Assembly (NCBI GenBank): GCA_028015205.1
Contig: CM051514.1
Location: forward strand, 35,294,150 to 35,358,149
Direction of reading: 5' to 3'
Length of the DNA stretch: 64,000 nt
Origin: Mytilisepta virgata
Taxonomy: Eukaryota; Mollusca; Bivalvia; Mytilida; Mytilidae
In this document: one piece after another, positions 1-12,500 of the stretch
Numbering within the stretch: the first letter of the stretch is position 1
How the letters are laid out: every line of letters begins with the position of its first letter
The notes under the pieces: model-generated
The model's database searches: none
What the model was told of the DNA's origin: nothing
The model's input: the letters and a program-made list of their open reading frames with translations, nothing else
Made by a program: the position numbers and the translations under genes

Positions 1-198
1 AAAATACGACAAGTATTTGTTGCTAAAGATTCCCTGAAAGTTTCATGGCAATCTATCAATTCTTAAATGCCCTCTTCCCAAGAAATATTTATTTTTAGCA
101 ATTAACTTTGCTGTACAGTGTAGTAGCACATTAATTTACTATGGCCATTTAAAGGAGTTTTGATGTTCGTATTCCATTGATTATTTGGGTTTGGATTT

Positions 199-567
199 AT
201 ATTTCTCCTATTCCTGACGTGTTTAATCGGTGGAATAAAAATACATGTAAATATCTTTAACCACTTCTACGTGGGAATTACCGCCCTTTTTTCTACGGTT
301 ATTAGAACGATAAACTAGAGAAGTCCCGAAATGACGTCTATGTAAACAAACTACATAGCAACGACATTTTCTTGAGGTTTTTGTCGAAAATCATAGGAGA
401 AACAGATTCTCATTCAATTTACTCGTGAGTTATGGAATTTCTCCACCCTCAATAGTTAAATTTTAGATTTTAACACGCTCGCTAAATGCTCGCGTGTTGA
501 AAATCGAAAATTTTAACTATCTCGGGTGGAGAAATTCCATAACTCACTCGTACCCGAAGGAGAATCT
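199..567 (-). mobile_element. Foldback repeat family, copy 1
   Basis: About 370 bp that recurs, in the other orientation, at 34618-34920 and 39640-40009. Positions 404-567 form a near-perfect palindrome: arms carrying GAGTTATGGAATTTCTCCAC and its complement meet at a short loop near 485-495. The rest (199-403) is a unique arm shared by all copies, including ACATAGCAACGACATTTTC-type sequence. No coding capacity; the small frame at 526-717 is accidental. The class is not assigned. Confidence 0.75.
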
Positions 568-1436
568 ATATTTGTTCATTTGTTTTCCTATTTATCTGTT
601 CCTATTGTTATATTACTTCTATTAGATTACTTTTGGTATTTTATTTTTCTTTCGACTTTTTATAGTACCCTTTTCTCGCTTTCTCCATTTATTCAAGAAT
701 TGCTCGAGAATGTTTAAAGTGTATAAATATATCAACTAGGAATTCATTGTTCTCTTATTTAAACCATGATAATAAAAATTCCTCATTTTGAAAATTTTGA
801 AATATAGCATAGCCTTCACATGGATAAATTAAAAAGAATTAAATTTTTAAAAATACGGTCCTGTTTTCACGATATCAATTTGGAACAATTATGCTATGCT
901 TTAAATTATGGTGAGAGGATTTATTACTGGCAGGAACAATGATGTATAAAACAATGAACACCATCATTCCTCTTAAGGATGATCGCTGGTCTAATAGGAA
1001 ATAAATAGGATTTTAAATAGGTGTTTTAGTTTGAGAGAACATATGAATAGTAAACAAATAAGCAAGAAAAAAATATAGGTTCATGTGCTCATTTTTGAGC
1101 TATAAGGCTCTGAAAATTTGCAGGAAATGGGTTTTCTCTTGATTTTTCATTGTCTTTGCATTGCCAACTTCAGTCTCTCAAAAATTTATGGATTTCATAA
1201 AATTCTGTCAAATACCATTTTAAGGTATATTTGATTGAATCATAAAAGAAAAAGTGGGGATTCATGGGCAAAAAAAAAATCATGTTTAAGAAATGGATAA
1301 AACCCGAGGATTCGAAAATCTGACAAAAAGACCAAAACATGACCAGCGAGCATCCTTAAGAAAGAAAAAGCCACAGACATTAGTGATATTGTTTCCACTT
1401 TCAACATTTTCATCATTATGACTTTTTAGATATACG
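568..1436. other. Intergenic, no gene seen
   Basis: AT-rich DNA without a convincing exon, RNA gene or repeat that I recognise. Confidence 0.5.
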
Positions 1437-1552
1437 GAATCTTACTTTGCGAGCAGTTAATTATCGGTATTTCTACCGTCGAAATAGCTGAACCTAAAAA
1501 TTTCGAGCCTGTAGAAATATGATGATCAACTGCTCGCGAAGTGAGATTCTGT
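1437..1552. repeat. Small foldback (inverted repeat)
   Basis: The left arm GAATCTTACTTTGCGAGCAG and a right arm whose complement is GAATCTCACTTCGCGAGCAG lie about 75 bp apart, so the segment can fold into one long imperfect hairpin. This is a typical MITE or foldback footprint. Confidence 0.6.
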
Positions 1553-1599
1553 TACTCTAATTCTTTCTGCAGTTTTAAATTGGCTGTCAAAATGTTTAA

Positions 1600-2345
1600 T
1601 TCACCATGGACCACATATTGACACTCTCAATTCTTTCATGTATTTATCAAGACTAAATAATGATGAAATTAACCCTATCCTTAAAGAAGCTTTTCTCCTT
1701 ACAAAAAAATAGAAAACGAAGGAACTTATTCGTGGTACACTTATACAGTTAATGTAGTAAAGGAAACTGAAAATGATTTAAATCAATTACAAATTGCAAA
1801 ACGCTAATAGACACAATGATAGAAACAAATAAATTAAAAGATAAAATTAACCTCTCTGTTAAAGACCATTATCAAAAACTTGCCAAAAATAAAATATCTA
1901 CTCTAAATAAAAGTAATAAGAATTATTTATATAAATACTTAAAAAGTGAAACTGAAGAAAATTTGTACTATTTATCCCACCCAAATAAAGAGAAACATAA
2001 AATAAAAACAAAATTCAGAATTTCTGATCATGAGTTGTTGATTGAAACAGGGAGTTACACAAACATTATAAGGGAACAGAGACTTTGTAACGAATGTAAT
2101 ATTTTAGATGATGAATCACGTTTTCTCTTCAAAATTTTGTAAACAGTTATATAGGAAATTATCATAATTTCACTTCTCATTATTATATAGAAAGGTTGAA
2201 AACTATTTTGAATCCATCAACACCTAATGATATTAAGACCGTAGCGTCTTTTATACAACAGTCATTAGAACTGAGGAAAGGAGACACTTAAACTGTATTA
2301 ATATACATGTAGATATTTTTCCTTTTTGTGTTATATATGTATTTG
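1600..2345 (+). mobile_element. LINE 3' end remnant
   Basis: Decayed C-terminus of a non-LTR retrotransposon ORF2. The frame 1816-2142 carries the pattern KFRISDHELLIETGSY followed by a Cys-x2-Cys knuckle (CNEC), as in the C-terminal zinc knuckle of the better preserved LINE at 56650-59372. A shifted frame then gives SFIQQSLELRKG and a stop near 2291, matching the LKQSLELR ending of the remnant at 21515-21855. A T-rich 3' tail follows. Non-functional. Confidence 0.75.
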
Positions 2346-4496
2346 TATGATTTGTCTGTATTGCTATGGACCAAATGGTCTTTTTTCCCAAGAAAGTTTT
2401 GAATTTGAAATTGAGATGTATTCTTTCATGTGACGTAAAATTTCAATACGTAACATTTGAAAGCGAATTGTTACTGGACGCCTTGTTTATCACCGTCATT
2501 TCATCGCCAAGTCTGGCTCTTGTCACTGAATTTCTCGATGTGTGTAGCTTGTTTACGTTGCTACATAATCTTCGTAAAGTATCGCGAAAATATATAAGGG
2601 AAATTAATTGGCCAATGAGCGATTGAAAACAACAAATCACACGTAATTATAAAATTATTTTTCCGACTGGTATGATAAACAAAAGTTTTCCTTTTGAGTT
2701 CAATAACTCATTAGAAAACATAAAAGCACATCTAGGAATATTTATTGTACATAGTTTGAAACCTCTATAATACAGTTTTTGAAAAAACTTGCAAAATGTC
2801 TAAACAAAATGTATATCTGCTACTAAGTTTGTGATACTTTACAAAGACGTAAAAATCATAAACTGTTGAATCCGAATTTTCCTTGAGATTTGTTTTCAAC
2901 GTATTTATAGGTTCACCAGCAGATGAAGCGTTACTCATTGAGAGAAAAGCTCCAAACATTTATTTCTTTACCGTATTTTCCCCTATCAGAATACCACATT
3001 TGACCTATTAAATAGAAAGTATTCATTGCTTGCTGAGATTGTATCACGGAGGCGCCTTTTTTTGTAAATTTTATCTCTCGCTACGCTCAGGGTAATTTTC
3101 TTTACAAATAAAAGGCGTTACGCTCAGGGTAAAATTTTTACAAAAGTAACACTGGTATTAACCGGACTCAAGCTAGCAGCCATTCGCTAGCAGCCACTTT
3201 CTAGCATAATTATTTCTCCATCAGTTGGCCAAAAAAGTTGAAAGCCGAAACAATGACAAAGAAAGTTGAAGATAAAATTCAAATCGGAAAATGGCCAAAA
3301 TAATAAAGCCAAAACCATCTTAGGACACATCTTTGTACGAGGGAGGTACTCCTTAGTGTCTCAACAAATTCTAACAGTAAAGTATCAATCAACTGTGATC
3401 ATGACATTTAAACATATCTTAATTTTATGTATTTACGTAAGGTAGTAATTGTGTTGTTCTGACTTTTTAGACAGTGACGAGTACCTTCATTAAGGGTCCT
3501 TAGATGATTTGGTTTGAACCTGCTGTGCTATATATTTTTGGTTATTTCACGATTGACCCTAAGAGCCAGCTGATGTTGAGATGTTATGTTGAAAAAGCAT
3601 AAAAAATGTAAACCCATACCTGGTCTAATACTGTGGCACTTTCAAACAGCAAAATAAGTAAAACATTCATTTTGATTTTTAAGGGTAACGCGGTCAAATA
3701 TTTCTTCAGTTTATAATAAGATCTACTCATTTCATTATTCGTTTTCTTGCAAAATATTTTCAAGGAAAATTAAAATAAAAACATTATCCTTCCTTTTAAA
3801 GTTTGAAATTTAATAATGAATTTGAAAATTTGCTTTCCCTTTTTTCCATTTTTCATTATTTAAAAACTTTTTGCTCGCTTTATATACTTATCGATTACAA
3901 TAGTACAGTGGACTTTATTTTTACGTGTTATTAAGTACTGTAGCGGCCTTTTTTTTACGGACAGGAAATCATCCTGTATTGTAAATTTTTTTTCTCGCAA
4001 AATCCAATAACCTTGGAGGTTTACTTTTTGATTTATTGATTTATTTATTTATTTGTTTTTGATATTGTTTAATTCCAGGTAATAGTCAATCCTACTGTTG
4101 TTTGACTAAATATGATTTTTAATCAAAATTTGGAGTCGAGTTAAAAAATCATCACAAAAGTTTATTCCTATACCATCACCTACAATAAGTAAACTGAACT
4201 TTGCATTTTTGAATACAAGAAGAAAATGTGCGTGATTTTTCAATCTCACGGGTGAAAATATAAGGATAAATTAGTGACCAAAAAAACCAAACCCTGCTAT
4301 TATCAGATTATAAACTTGCCAAATTAACCTTTCTTCTGGTAGTACGTTAAACAAAGTTTTGAAGACCGATATATAGTTCCTGTTTATGACTTGTGCATGT
4401 TTATGCAAATTACCCAAACAAGGTAGTATATTGCATATGTTTACATACTACACATGTCATGATGTAAAATTACATGTTTTTTCTGCACAACATTTT
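2346..4496. other. Intergenic, no gene seen
   Basis: Upstream region of the first secreted-peptide gene. It holds short direct repeats near 3050-3140 (CGCTACGCTCAGGGTAA-like, twice) but no exon I can support. Confidence 0.45.
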
Positions 4497-4557
4497 TATA
4501 TATAAAGGGACAGAAATCAGTAAAGGGTAGATCATTTTCCAGCGAATATCTCAGGTG
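4497..4557 (+). promoter_or_regulatory. TATA box and non-coding first exon of secreted-peptide gene A
   Basis: TATATATAAAGG at 4497-4508 would place transcription start near 4530. A short leader then ends at the strong donor GTAAGT (GT at 4558-4559). The matching acceptor, ending in TTTTACAG, precedes the coding exon at 4927. The leader exon is inferred, not proven. Confidence 0.6.
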
Positions 4558-4962
4558 GTAAGTATCCTTATACTGTTTTTAACTACTAGTTTTCATTTTC
4601 TTTTCCTTTTTTTATTCTTTTTTCATTGATTATATTGTATTTACAAGTATATCTAAATATCCGATCTTTTCCATTTTTTTATTTTTAATATGAGAATATA
4701 ATTTTTCATGTTTTGCCATCTCTTTTTTCTCTCTCTTCAATTTCAATTATTTATTTATTTTCAAACAACTTATCCACTTTTACAGATACCTTAATTTATA
4801 CTGTTTTAGGCATGCTTTGCCTATCAATATAGACACAAATTAGTCTGTTACTTTTTTTAATTTCTAGAAATTATTTCCCATTAAAATGTTTAACTGTAGT
4901 TTCATTTTCATATATATATTTTACAGCTCAGGCAGTTTGTTAGAAGGCAGACAATCATAACA

Positions 4963-5674
4963 ATGAACAAGTCAGTCCTCTTGATCATCTTGCCATGCAT
5001 TGTTGCCTTCGTCATGGTACAGGGCCAGATTGGCCAGATTGCCCAGAGTCCGGGATATCCTGCCTACTACTACAACCAACTGAATGCCTACAGAGCACAG
5101 CTTAGATATTATAACTATGGAACAGCAGTGACCGGACAACTTAGAGCTTCTAGACTTCTGAACTACCGTAAGTTTTGATATAAAATACTGTTGGATTAAA
5201 ACTATTAACAATAAAAATTTTGTGTGTTTACTCATCATTATTTTATGCATTACTGTATTCTTCTATACGCCTATAATTTGGGATTTTTTTTTCTTCACAA
5301 ATAGCATTTCCAGTTAAAATTGAACATGTACACAGACAACAATTTGTTAAAAAAATATGACAATTTCAGTATACATAATGTTTAAAACGTGTAGTCTTTA
5401 TTTCAACTTTCCCCCTTTTTCCTATATCGATATTTATGAGTACGTTGCTGTTCACTTTTCAATTAAAATGATTGTTTTCTTTTATTTCAATCTTAAAAGT
5501 CTATTGAACGAGGATTAAAACGATCATTATTCATATACATTTAACCACATATTGTTTTAATTTATTCCCGTTTTGTCTTACATTATTCTATTTTATTTCT
5601 GTTTTATTATTTTAGTGTTTGGATTCTTGCTTCTCTTGGACTTGACCAACGCCACCGGAAATACCATTGGTTAG
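4963..5674 (+). CDS. Small secreted tyrosine-rich peptide, paralog A
   Basis: Two coding exons, 4963-5167 and 5616-5674, joined in phase 1, give 87 residues. A third intron starts 8 bases after the stop, and a 3'UTR exon (6121 to about 6265) follows with AATAAA at 6248. Residues 1-21 are a clear signal peptide (MNKSVLLIILPC...VQG), and the only Cys lies inside it. The mature part has 9 Tyr in 66 residues, including PAYYYNQLNAYRAQ. It ends in a hydrophobic Leu-rich tail, FGFLLLLDLTNATGNTIG, with an NAT glycosylation sequon. The family is not recognised. A secreted structural, adhesive or host-defence role is possible but is only inference. A close paralog lies 9.3 kb downstream. Confidence 0.85.
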
Positions 5675-6247
5675 ATTTAGCTGTAAGTAAATAATGAAAT
5701 TAATCAGAAGTTTAGAAAAATTCCCGAAAAAAATATGTTATACGAATCAAAGGATGGGATTTGGGGATTTCTTTACATGATAACGGTTGCCCACATAACA
5801 TGGATGATGAGCTCATTTATTTTAATTGTATGTCATTCAACAGAAATTCACTTAATAATTCGGTTTTTTTTTTCTTCAGACAGCACACATGCATGTCAAT
5901 AACATAATATGCATATCAGAATATCTGATATTCTAAATCAAAACCAAAAACGTAATCTAAACGGTCAAAATTGCCTATAAATCGTTCTGGTGGTAATTAT
6001 ACATGTAACCCTTTGAAAATACTTGTTATAATTTGGGGTGGTAATAATACATGTACAGTCAACCCTTTGAAAATAGTTGTTATAATTTGGAGCATGAAAG
6101 ATTTAATTTGTTTGTTTCAGATAAACGGTGATGGAAATGGTGTATCTTCAATCGAATTTAAGACAATGAAGACCGTCATACTGAAAGCAATGAAAAATAC
6201 ATTTTCTGCAAAGATATGTAGATTTTTGTGTGATATTGGTTAATCTA

Positions 6248-6253
6248 AATAAA
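6248..6253 (+). promoter_or_regulatory. Polyadenylation signal of gene A
   Basis: AATAAA about 130 bases into the inferred 3'UTR exon that begins after TTTGTTTCAG at 6120. Confidence 0.6.
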
Positions 6254-6269
6254 ATTCAATTAAAAAATA

Positions 6270-6959
6270 TTTTGTTTTTATTTTGTATTGTTGTATCACT
6301 TGATTTAATAACGAACTATCTGGAGCAGGAATTGTTAGCCTTCGCATCGCACGAGTTTGTTACCAGTTTTGATAAGAACACGTTGTTGTTAGATTTTAGC
6401 ATTCTAGTGTACTGTTTGTATGAATAGCCTTGTCTTTACTTGGGCCTTTCGGGAACAACCGTTGAATGCTTTTTAGTTGGTATGGCAAGGAAAGAATTTG
6501 AAAAAAGGAGGGAAAATTGTTCATGAAAATTTCCTTGTAAGGAAGAGAGATTTCATTGTCTATATGTGTAGGTATTTCCAGCTCCTTGTTTATGTGTGAC
6601 AATGGTTTTGGTTACAAAGAAAATTGTAACGTCATATTTTCCCTGTATACCGGTTATATCCAATCATTTTTTAAACGATTACAACTCTGAAGTGTAGAAT
6701 AGCAAAAAAATACACAAATAAACAAAATAACTAACTATATATTTCAGATGGTAAAAACTTCATGAAAATTGTTTGTGAAATGACCACCATAATTTTTGGA
6801 AAATTTGTAAATTTGTATAGAAACCTACGGAAAACATTGGAGACATAAAACTTTTTGGAAATTTCCGATCTCATGGCTTTTAATTGGGCTACTATATGTA
6901 TCAAAGATGAAAATTGATAATGAATGCATGTTCTTAAGATAAAGTACAGGTTGAAATAC
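6270..6959. other. Intergenic with a degraded repeat
   Basis: No exon seen. The stretch near 6318-6420 (CTGGAGCAGGAATTGTTAGC onward) resembles the 3' part of the dispersed retroelement at 6960-7740 and 47820-48010. Confidence 0.45.
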
Positions 6960-7740
6960 TGTATTCTTGACAGAAATAAATATCTTACGACAAGGAGGAT
7001 TACTGCTGTCACAAAAGTTTCTTAACCAGAGTTTTATCAGGGATAAGTTGGTGTCATCACTTCGGAAAATTTACGGTCGTCAACACAAATTAATTGACCG
7101 TTACAGTGTTAAAATATTTAAGATGATGTTGGACCTGTTCCCACTGTCGTAACATTTCATGTGCCTCCACCGATTTGTGACTTCCAACGGATTGACTGTG
7201 TTGAACATCACGACAGGTGTCGTATACCGAACAGGAACTGCTTAGCCTTCCCGATAACCTGGGTTTACTCCTGGTGTTTATAGGAGTTCGTGTTGTTCAT
7301 TGTTTTTTAGTTTTCAGTGTTTATTTGTTATTTGTTCCCCCGGATTTCTGTCCAATGGATTCTTTTTTTTATTTTCTCCTTATGTATATTTGTCCTTTTT
7401 ATGAAGTGGTTTTCTGGGTAAGCCTAGCTTTCACATGCACACTGAAATTTTTTTTTTACTTTATCAAAACATCTCAAAAGACAGCTTTGCTTGAAATAGT
7501 TAATTTATCATTACCTCGAGTTAACTACTTAGATAATAGTATGCTGATAAATACATAAACTCAACTAGTATGCATTATTTATAGGGTCCAGCTGAAGCCT
7601 GCCACGGGCTGCGGTTTTTCTCGCTGCGTTGAAGACCCATTAGTAGCCTTGAGTTGTGTTCTGCTCTTTGGTCGGGGTGTTGTGTCCTTAATATATTCCC
7701 CGTTTCCATTCTCTGTTCTATCGTATATCTAGCTTATAAT
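6960..7740 (+). mobile_element. Retroelement 3' remnant with non-coding tail
   Basis: The frame 6967-7152 reads RQGGLLLSQKFLNQSFIRDK...YGRQHKLIDRY, which resembles the C-terminal segment of widespread invertebrate reverse-transcriptase elements (thumb or connection region, general recollection only). A long non-coding 3' part follows; its AGGAACTGCTTAGCC...GGTGTTTATAGGAGTTCGTG stretch recurs at 47820-48010. Truncated and non-functional; the exact clade is not assigned. Confidence 0.55.
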
Positions 7741-7982
7741 TAAATTTGTTGCTTATCTTCGTCCTTAAAAATTTCTTTCACATGAGTACCTTCGCCTTTT
7801 GGTTACAAAATGATTGAATATCTTTCTAAAGATATTTTGAAAACTATATATTGAAAGTCAGAATTTTTTCTGCCTTTAGCGGGCATATCATAGTATGCAG
7901 TCTCGTAAGATTGCTAATTATAATAAACAAATAAGTTACTAAAACTTGTCTACATACCTGAATATCGCTTTGGAGGAGTTTT

Positions 7983-8429
7983 AATACAAATTTACCAAAA
8001 CAAAGTTCCTTTCAACGTGATGGACACATAGAACAAAAAACGATTTTTTGCTATAAGCGATATTTTTCTCTCTCTCCTTTCGCCATGTTCGCGTGACAAT
8101 AAAATGGGTTTGGTTCTGGTTGTCCTTATTCCAAATATTCCAAAATATCAGTAACCTGGGATGCAACTGTAAGTATATGTATTATATATAGCCAACACAC
8201 TAGGAAATGCCAGAGTAAAATGAAAAGGGATGATATAAAGCAATTTAAAAAAATGAACTGAACCCAATTTTCAATGAATATTGCCAAAATGTATAAAACT
8301 TTTTAACCTGGATAGTATGTAGGGTATATTGATAGAGAATAAATCTGAAACTAAAACTCGACAGATCCTTGAAAAGTTCAAACGGTCCACAAAATCTACT
8401 GATAATTTGTGAAGAGTAGGGTTAAAACA
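7983..8429. repeat. Tandem duplication, left copy
   Basis: About 450 bp nearly identical to 10015-10475 (for example CGCCATGTTCGCGTGACAAT, then GTAACCTGGGATGCAACTG). The left copy is split by a mobile element at 8430-9967 and resumes after it with ACTGATATCAAA. The right copy preserves the uninterrupted site. Confidence 0.9.
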
Positions 8430-9967
8430 AGAGGCTCTTAAGAGCCTGAATCGCTCACCTGGCAAACAATGCACTATAAACTAAATTAATATATTAATGT
8501 TTGTTGTAAATTAAACTGAGCATTAAAGGTCATGTAAAATGCTGAAAATACCTTTAAAAGCCTTTCAAGAACCTCTGGAAAGTTTGTTCTGGTTACCTAT
8601 GTGACCATACATCTTTGGCATCTAAAAAGTGAACTCTCTTTTTCTGAAGTATCACAGTTTCAATTACATGTACTTGAAAAGGAAATATTGCAGGAACAAT
8701 CATGCTAAGTTTCGTTTAAATCCCCCTAGTAGTTTCAGAGGAGAAGATGTTTGAAAATTTGTTAACAACGATGATGACGGACACCAAGTGATGGCAATTA
8801 AAAGCTCACATAGTATGAAGTTTAATCATTGTTATACAACATTCTCATCATCAGCATTCACTAAGGATACCATGTTTACTTTAAAAACCAAATATTGTTG
8901 AAATCCGAGCAAGTGAAAAAAAAATGGCGGGAAAATGGCAGCATTTTAAAAATGGCCGTCCAAAACAAACTTTCATTATCACCATTCAACTTGGGATACC
9001 ATGTTTACCTTGAAAGTAGCTTTCATCTTCATTTTCTTTCTATAATTCAGGAAAAAATAGCAAAAAACAGCATTTTGACTCCTATGTTCTATTTTTAGTA
9101 AGGGCGGACATGTTTTTCGACCAATCAAAAATCCAAGGATTAACTTTTTGCAGGATACCCTAAGGATCAATCTTACCAAGTTTCATTTGATTTTGAATAG
9201 TAGTTTCAGAGAAGAAGATTTTTGAAATAATAACATAAAAAAAGCCAAAAATGTCAAAAAAGGGCAATAACTCTAACATCAGTTGACAGATTTTCACGAA
9301 AATCAGCACACAGGTAGCTCTCATCATGCTTAACACTTTCAACCTGCCAGAATTTGCCGTAATCTAATCATTTTTGAGATATTTGCGAAAAACTGTTGTT
9401 TGACCCCTATGTTCTATTTTTAGTAACAGTGGCCATGTTTTTCGACGGATCAAAAATCGAAGCATAAACTTTGTGCAGGATACCCTAAGGAACAATCTTA
9501 CCAAGTTTCATTTGATTTTGAACAGTAGTTTCAGAGAAGAAGATTTTTGAAATAATAACGTAAAAAAAAGCCAAAAATGTCAAAAAATGGCAATAACTCT
9601 AACATCAGTTGACAGATTTTCACGAAAATCAGCACACAGGTAGCTCTCATTATGCTGAACACTTTCAACCTGCCAGAATTTGCCGTAACCTAATCATTTT
9701 TGAGATATTTGCAAAAAACTGTTGTTTGACCCCTATGTTCTATTTTTAGTTACAGTGGCCATGTTTTTCGACGGATCAAAAATCGAAGCATAAACTTTGT
9801 GCAGGATACCCTAAGGAACAATCATGCTAAGTTTTATTCAAATCCATTCAGTAGTTTCAGAGGATAAGATTTTTGAAAAATTGTTAACGACGACAGACGA
9901 CAGACGACGACGGAGGCAAAGTGATGAGAAAAGCTCACATGGCCTTTTAGGCCAGGTGTGCTAAAAA
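8430..9967 (+). mobile_element. Pearl/Helitron-like non-autonomous element 1
   Basis: Begins with the perfect palindrome AGGCTCTTAAGAGCCT (8432-8447) and CGCTCACCTGGC. It contains about 2.5 tandem copies of a ~326-bp unit (about 9050-9840). A simple GACGACAGACGA-type run follows, and it ends with AAAGCTCACAT, the hairpin GGCCTTTTAGGCC and AGGTGTGCTAA. GCTCACCTGGC near the start and GCCAGGTGTGC at the end are inverted. This architecture (tandem core, microsatellite, terminal hairpin, CTAA end) matches bivalve pearl elements and Helitron/Helentron-derived elements as I know them. No protein is encoded. Confidence 0.75.
9050..9840 (+). repeat. ~326-bp tandem repeat inside element 1
   Basis: CCTATGTTCTATTTTTAGT recurs at 9081, 9406 and 9732, giving periods of 325 and 326 bp. 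Copies two and three are nearly identical. Confidence 0.9.
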
Positions 9968-10014
9968 ACTGATATCAAAAATTGTTGAAATCTCGTTCGG
10001 GAATTATTTCCAAA

Positions 10015-10475
10015 ACAAATACAAATTTACCAAACAAAGTTTTTAAGACGTCTTTTCAACGTGATGGACAAATAGAAAAAAAAAACGATTTTTTGCTGTA
10101 AGCGATATTTTTCTCTCTCTCCTTTCGCCATGTTCGCGTGACAATAAAATGGGTTTGGTTCTGGTTGTCCTTATTCCAAATATTCCAAAATATCAGTAAC
10201 CTGGGATGCAACTGTAAGTATATGTATTATATATAGCCAACACACTAGGAAATGCCAGAGTAAAATGAAAAGGGATGATATAAAGCAATTTAAAAAATGA
10301 ACTGAACCCAATTTTCAATGAATATTGCGAAAATTTATATAACATTTTTTAACCTGGATAGTATGTAGGGTATATTGATAGAGAATAAATCTAAAACTGA
10401 AACTCGAAATATTCCTTGAAAAGTTCAAACGGTCCAGAAAATCTACCAAAAATTTGAGAACAGTAGGGTTACAAA
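10015..10475. repeat. Tandem duplication, right copy (empty site)
   Basis: Near-identical to 7983-8429 but without the inserted element. GTAGGGTTACAAAACTGATA at its end is the pre-insertion form of the site interrupted at 8430. Confidence 0.9.
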
Positions 10476-11154
10476 ACTGATATCAAAGATTGTTTATCAT
10501 TAAAGTACATATAGTCAATAGTTTTTAGTAGTTAAATCTTTTAAGGATGTATTCTTCTGATGTTTCAGTCTCGTTTAAATCTCGTTCATGAATTATTTCC
10601 AAAACATGTTATACAAGTGGAAAATATTAATGAATTCAAAAAATATTATAATCCAACTAAACTCTGTGAAAAAATTATGTACTTACAATAAGTAGTTTTT
10701 GGGTAATAAAATTTTTCAAATTTTATAACCAATCTATAGTCAGTGTCATCAGCCATAATGTTGAGAAAATGGGTGAGGGGTACAAAGAAATGATTTTACC
10801 AAAAATATGTACATCCCATATCAATATTTTCTTTTTAAAATTCTTTCATATGTATTTTTGCAATCATTTATGACAAAGAAGTTGAAATTATATGCTCTTT
10901 GTTCTAAAAAAAAATGAGAATAAAACCCAAATTTACTAAATTGATTGCATGGTCATTTTGACACGGAAAAACAAAATTTTATAAAACTTTCTTATATTAA
11001 CACGTACCTACAGTTTTTGAAGTTAAATTTATTCAGATTGGTCCACTTCATCTTTAGGGAAAGTATGAAAAAAACATTTAATGGTGGAATTGTGATTTTT
11101 TTCATTATTACTTTCTTACAGTCATATAAACCCAAAAATCACGTTAAGAAAACC
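10476..11154. other. Intergenic, no gene seen
   Basis: AT-rich. The frame starting at 10945 has no family features and runs into the next repeat element. Confidence 0.45.
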
Positions 11155-12034
11155 AGAGGCTCCTTGGAGCCTGATCGCTCACCTTTGAACTTGAGCACCA
11201 TGGTTGCCAAAATTGGTTCAAAATTGACTTGTGGTTTAAATAAGAGTTGTTTCAGACAAGAAGATTTAAAGCATGTCAATTTTATGGAGGATTTTTTAAT
11301 GTAGTTCACATATCTTAAACTATATACTCTGCTGGTGGCCATGTTGGATTGGCGACCGATTCATTGGACACAATTCTGAAAGAGGACAACCTAAGGACCA
11401 TTGCTGCCAAGTTTAATTCAAATTGGCTCGGTGGTTTCGGACAAGAAGAAATTTTAGTCATTTTCCCATAGGGTCCTATGTTAAACTAAGTTCAGCTATG
11501 GCGGCCATCTTGGATCGCCGACTGTGTCATCGGACACAATTCTGAAAGAGGACCACCTAAGGACCATTGCTTTAATTCAAATTGGCTCAGTGGCTTCATA
11601 CAAGAAGAAATTTTAGTGATTTTCCCCATAGGGTCCTATGTTAAACTAAGTTCAGCTATGGCGGCTATCTTGGATCACGAACCAGGTCATCGGACATAAT
11701 TTTCAAAGAGGACCACCTAAGGACTATTTCTGCCAAGTTTAGTTCAAATTGCCTTAGTGGTTTCGGACAAGAAGAAATTTTAGTGATTTTCCCATAGAGC
11801 CCGTTGTTCAACTAAGTTCGGTCATGGCGGCCATCTTGGATCATGAACCGGGTCATCGGACACAATTCTGAAAGAGTATTACCTAAGGACCATTGCTGCC
11901 AAGTTTAGTTCAAATTGGCACAGTGGTTTCAGAGGAGAAGATCTTCAAGTGAAATGTTGACGGACGGACGACGGGCGACGGACGCAACGTGATGAGAAAA
12001 GCTCGCGTGGTCTTTTAGGCCAGGTGAGCTAAAA
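11155..12034 (+). mobile_element. Pearl/Helitron-like non-autonomous element 2
   Basis: Same termini as the element at 8430: AGGCTCCTTGGAGCCT then GATCGCTCACC at the start, and GATGAGAAAAGCTCGCGTGG, TCTTTTAGGCCAGGTGAGCTAA at the end. The core is four tandem units of about 160-166 bp (GGACACAATTCTGAAAGAGG at about 11366, 11532, 11692 and 11858), followed by a GACGGACGGACGACGG run. Non-coding. Confidence 0.75.
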
Positions 12035-12224
12035 AGTTAAATACTAGAAATGTTTGGCTCCTCAGAGGTGTACATCCTTAATTTATTTTAATTGATTTAT
12101 TTAGTTAATGAAGATTGCCAACAGCAATAGGCTATGGCTAGTTCTCCTCTACATATACACAATGAAAATAACTTCAGATTTACAAAATAAAACAAATATG
12201 AAATAAACAACATATACATGACAA

Positions 12225-12250
12225 GACACACACACACACACACACACACT
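12225..12250. repeat. CA microsatellite
   Basis: About twelve CA dinucleotides in a row. Confidence 0.95.
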
Positions 12251-12334
12251 CAGCTCTAGATATCACACAAATTTTTCATCTTTACTTCATTTAACCTATA
12301 ATATTTTACACAAGTTTAGGTAGATACTCTAAAA

Positions 12335-12500
12335 CGCCAGGGTGTGTTCGAATCCGATCTTAATTGACAAGGATTGCCAATTTTCCTACCGAAGGTCGGT
12401 GGTTCTCTCCGGGTTCTCCGGCTTCCTCCACTAATAAAAACCGTGAAATGGCCAAATGTGCTGAAAACGGCGTATGAGTATCACTTCTTTCTATGCTGTT
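12335..12500 (+). mobile_element. tRNA-derived SINE-like repeat, copy 1
   Basis: GTGTTCGAATCC resembles a Pol III B box. It is followed by ATTGACAAGGATTGCCAATT, GGTTCTCTCCGGGTTCTCC, GGCTTCCTCCACTAATAAAA and AGCCAAATGTGCTGAAAA-like segments. The same blocks recur at 48565-48708 and 61085-61245. Confidence 0.65.

Noticed and set aside
7985..10475. Duplicated ATG and GTAAGTATATG in the tandem duplication as paired first exons
   Set aside because: No acceptor or downstream exon with a recognisable product was found for either copy.
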